Of a stretch of DNA of 6,009 nt, positions 4,865 through 6,009 are shown in pieces; position 1 is the stretch's first letter; each line of letters opens with the position of its first letter. The notes beneath the pieces are model-generated. The model was not told where the DNA came from, searched no databases, and was given only the letters and a program-made list of their open reading frames with translations. The stretch is from Acidobacteriota bacterium (GTDB lineage Bacteria; Acidobacteriota; Thermoanaerobaculia; Thermoanaerobaculales; Thermoanaerobaculaceae). The DNA is taken from assembly GCA_027458945.1 (NCBI GenBank), contig DAIDOU010000085.1, forward strand, positions 1 to 6,009, written 5' to 3'. The position numbers and the translations under genes were made by a program.

Positions 4865-5581
4865 ATGGCGAAACTCGCCGAGGCTCTCGCCTTGACCTTC
4901 CTCCCCTCCACCTGCGCGATCTGCCGCGGAGCGCTCGCGTGGAGCGGGAGCCGTGCCGGCGTCTGCCCCACGTGCTGGGAGGGGATCGCCCGCCATGCGG
5001 GCCCGCTCTGCCCGGTGTGCGGCAGCCCGGAGGTGGGCACCCCGGAACCGTGTCTGGCGTGCCGCACGGCGCCGCCGCCCTGGCGAGCGGCCGCCAGTGT
5101 CGGACCGTACGAGGGCGCGATGCGCGAGCTCGTCCTCCTGCTCAAGGCGCACGGACGGGACGAGATCGCCCGGCCGGCCGGAGCGCTGCTCGCGGTCGCC
5201 TTTCGCCGCGCCGGGTGGAGCCGTCCGGCGGCCGTGGTCTCGGTGCCGATGACCTGGACGCGGCGGCTACGCCGCGGCTACGACCAGGCCGAGTTGCTCG
5301 GCCGAGCGGTCGCGCGCGAGCTGGAGCGGCCGTTCGTGCGGGCCCTGCGCCGCCGCGGGCGCGGCGCACAGGTCGGCCGGAGCCGGGCCGAGCGCCTGCG
5401 CCTCCCCGCCGCCACGTTCCGCCCTCGCCACCGGCTCGCGGGGGCCGTGCTGTTGGTCGATGACGTGTTCACCACCGGCGCCACCGCGGCCGCCTGCGCG
5501 AGAGCGTTGCGCGCCGCCGGCGCCGATGAGGTCCGCATCCTGACGTTCGCCAGGACGCCACGACCCGGGAGGGTCCCATGA
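4865..5581 (+). CDS. comF: ComF-family protein: zinc-binding N terminus plus phosphoribosyltransferase domain
   Basis: A 238-residue cytoplasmic protein of the ComF/ComFC/GntX family, needed for handling of incoming single-stranded DNA in natural transformation in several bacteria but also widespread in species not known to be competent. Four CxxC pairs (Cys17/20, 34/37, 49/52, 63/66) form the family's zinc-binding region. These are followed by KAHGRDEIA (94-102), the conserved RRGYDQAELLGRAVA (136-150), a VGRSRAERLR element (170-179) and the phosphoribosyl-pyrophosphate-binding loop VLLVDDVFTTGATA (195-208) with Asp199-Asp200. Length and domain order are normal and nothing key is missing. 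The ATG at 4865 is chosen because an extended -10 sits just upstream and MAKLAEALALTFLP is a typical ComF beginning. No other competence genes are in view. The stop overlaps the start of the proline dehydrogenase gene in ATGA, so the two are co-transcribed. Confidence 0.93.
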   Translation: MAKLAEALALTFLPSTCAICRGALAWSGSRAGVCPTCWEGIARHAGPLCPVCGSPEVGTPEPCLACRTAPPPWRAAASVGPYEGAMRELVLLLKAHGRDEIARPAGALLAVAFRRAGWSRPAAVVSVPMTWTRRLRRGYDQAELLGRAVARELERPFVRALRRRGRGAQVGRSRAERLRLPAATFRPRHRLAGAVLLVDDVFTTGATAAACARALRAAGADEVRILTFARTPRPGRVP

Positions 5582-6009
5582 GCATGTTTGACGCGGCCGT
5601 GCGGGCCGCCTTGCCGATCACGCCGAAACCGATGGTCCGCTTCTTCGCGCGGCGTTACGTCGCCGGCGCCACACTCGCCGATGCGATCGCGACAGTGCAG
5701 CGTCTGGCGCACGAGGGGTGCCGCGCCACCTTCGACGTGCTCGGTGAGAGCGTCAGCGAGCGCGCGCACGCCGCCGCGGCGGTGACGGCGTACCACGAGG
5801 TCCTCGACGCGATCGCGGCGAACGCGCTCCCGGCCAACGTCTCGCTCAAGCCGACCCAGATGGGGCTCAACATCGACCCCGCGTTCTGTCGCGACAACAT
5901 CGCCGCGGTGCTCGAGCGCGCGCAACGTCACGGCATCTTCGTCCGCATCGACATGGAGGACTCCCCGACCACGGACGCCACGCTGGGCGTCTACCGCGAG
6001 CTCATCGCC
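5578..6009 (+). CDS. Proline dehydrogenase (N-terminal 144 residues, runs off right edge)
   Basis: A flavin-dependent enzyme that oxidises L-proline to delta-1-pyrroline-5-carboxylate, the first step of proline breakdown to glutamate, usually passing electrons to membrane quinone. The visible part aligns with monofunctional bacterial PRODH such as the roughly 307-residue Thermus enzyme: RRYVAGATL (26-34), FDVLGESV (52-59), SLKPTQMGLNID (89-100) with Lys91, and FVRIDMEDSP (121-130) with Asp125. Lys91 and Asp125 correspond to the substrate-binding Lys99 and Asp133 of Thermus PRODH. The FAD-binding remainder and the paired arginines lie beyond the window. The start at 5578 overlaps the comF stop (ATGA) with GGGAGG (5567-5572) 5 nt before it; ATG at 5584 is an alternative. 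The N terminus is too short for a PutA DNA-binding domain, so a monofunctional enzyme or a short bifunctional form is expected. Confidence 0.93.
   Translation, partial: MSMFDAAVRAALPITPKPMVRFFARRYVAGATLADAIATVQRLAHEGCRATFDVLGESVSERAHAAAAVTAYHEVLDAIAANALPANVSLKPTQMGLNIDPAFCRDNIAAVLERAQRHGIFVRIDMEDSPTTDATLGVYRELIA

Noticed and set aside
4769..5152. N-terminal extension of the beta-barrel gene
   Set aside because: It is antisense to comF and would hide a clean signal peptide that begins right after a good ribosome site.

Overview
The window is GC-rich (roughly 70% by eye) and carries seven protein genes plus one partial gene at each end of a dense bacterial chromosome segment. Lipoprotein/Sec-type signal peptides, a probable outer-membrane beta-barrel, an MglA-type GTPase and a secreted protein with repeated 'W(H/R)TDLxLYNP / FRTNVGV' modules point to a diderm, high-GC bacterium. 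The secreted module resembles proteins I associate with Acidobacteriota (Thermoanaerobaculia-like genomes) and neighbouring phyla. This lineage call is inference, not proof.

Left arm (minus strand, 1-2973). A secreted 314-residue protein is transcribed first, from what looks like a sigma-54 -24/-12 promoter. It ends at a perfect 13-bp hairpin. Immediately after the hairpin, an extended -10 element lies 7 nt before the start codon of a soluble receiver-histidine kinase. The kinase gene overlaps by 14 nt the start of an MglA-family GTPase that runs off the left edge. The kinase's receiver domain has glycine where the phosphoacceptor aspartate should be. The GTPase keeps the MglA-specific residues (Arg53, Thr78, Gln82) and has a long C-terminal extension. 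Together they look like a two-gene signalling operon linking a kinase to a polarity/motility-type GTPase switch.

Middle (plus strand, 3111-3620, then 3621-3871). A small single-pass membrane protein with a C-terminal coiled coil, function unknown, is followed by a 251-nt gene-free stretch. That stretch holds two period-7 tandem arrays and a long imperfect inverted repeat (33 bp arms, 32-nt loop), sitting between convergent genes.

Right arm. A minus-strand pair (4768-3872) encodes a small secreted beta-barrel-like protein and an unrecognised 117-residue protein 3 nt downstream. Divergent from it, on the plus strand, is a comF-family phosphoribosyltransferase-like gene, again with an extended -10 element just before its start codon. 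Its stop overlaps (ATGA) the start of a proline dehydrogenase gene that runs off the right edge.

No tRNA, rRNA, CRISPR array, transposase or integrase was seen. The most unusual features are the degenerate-receiver kinase coupled to the MglA-type GTPase, the probably leaderless promoters, the near-consensus sigma-54 site and the structured repeat island.
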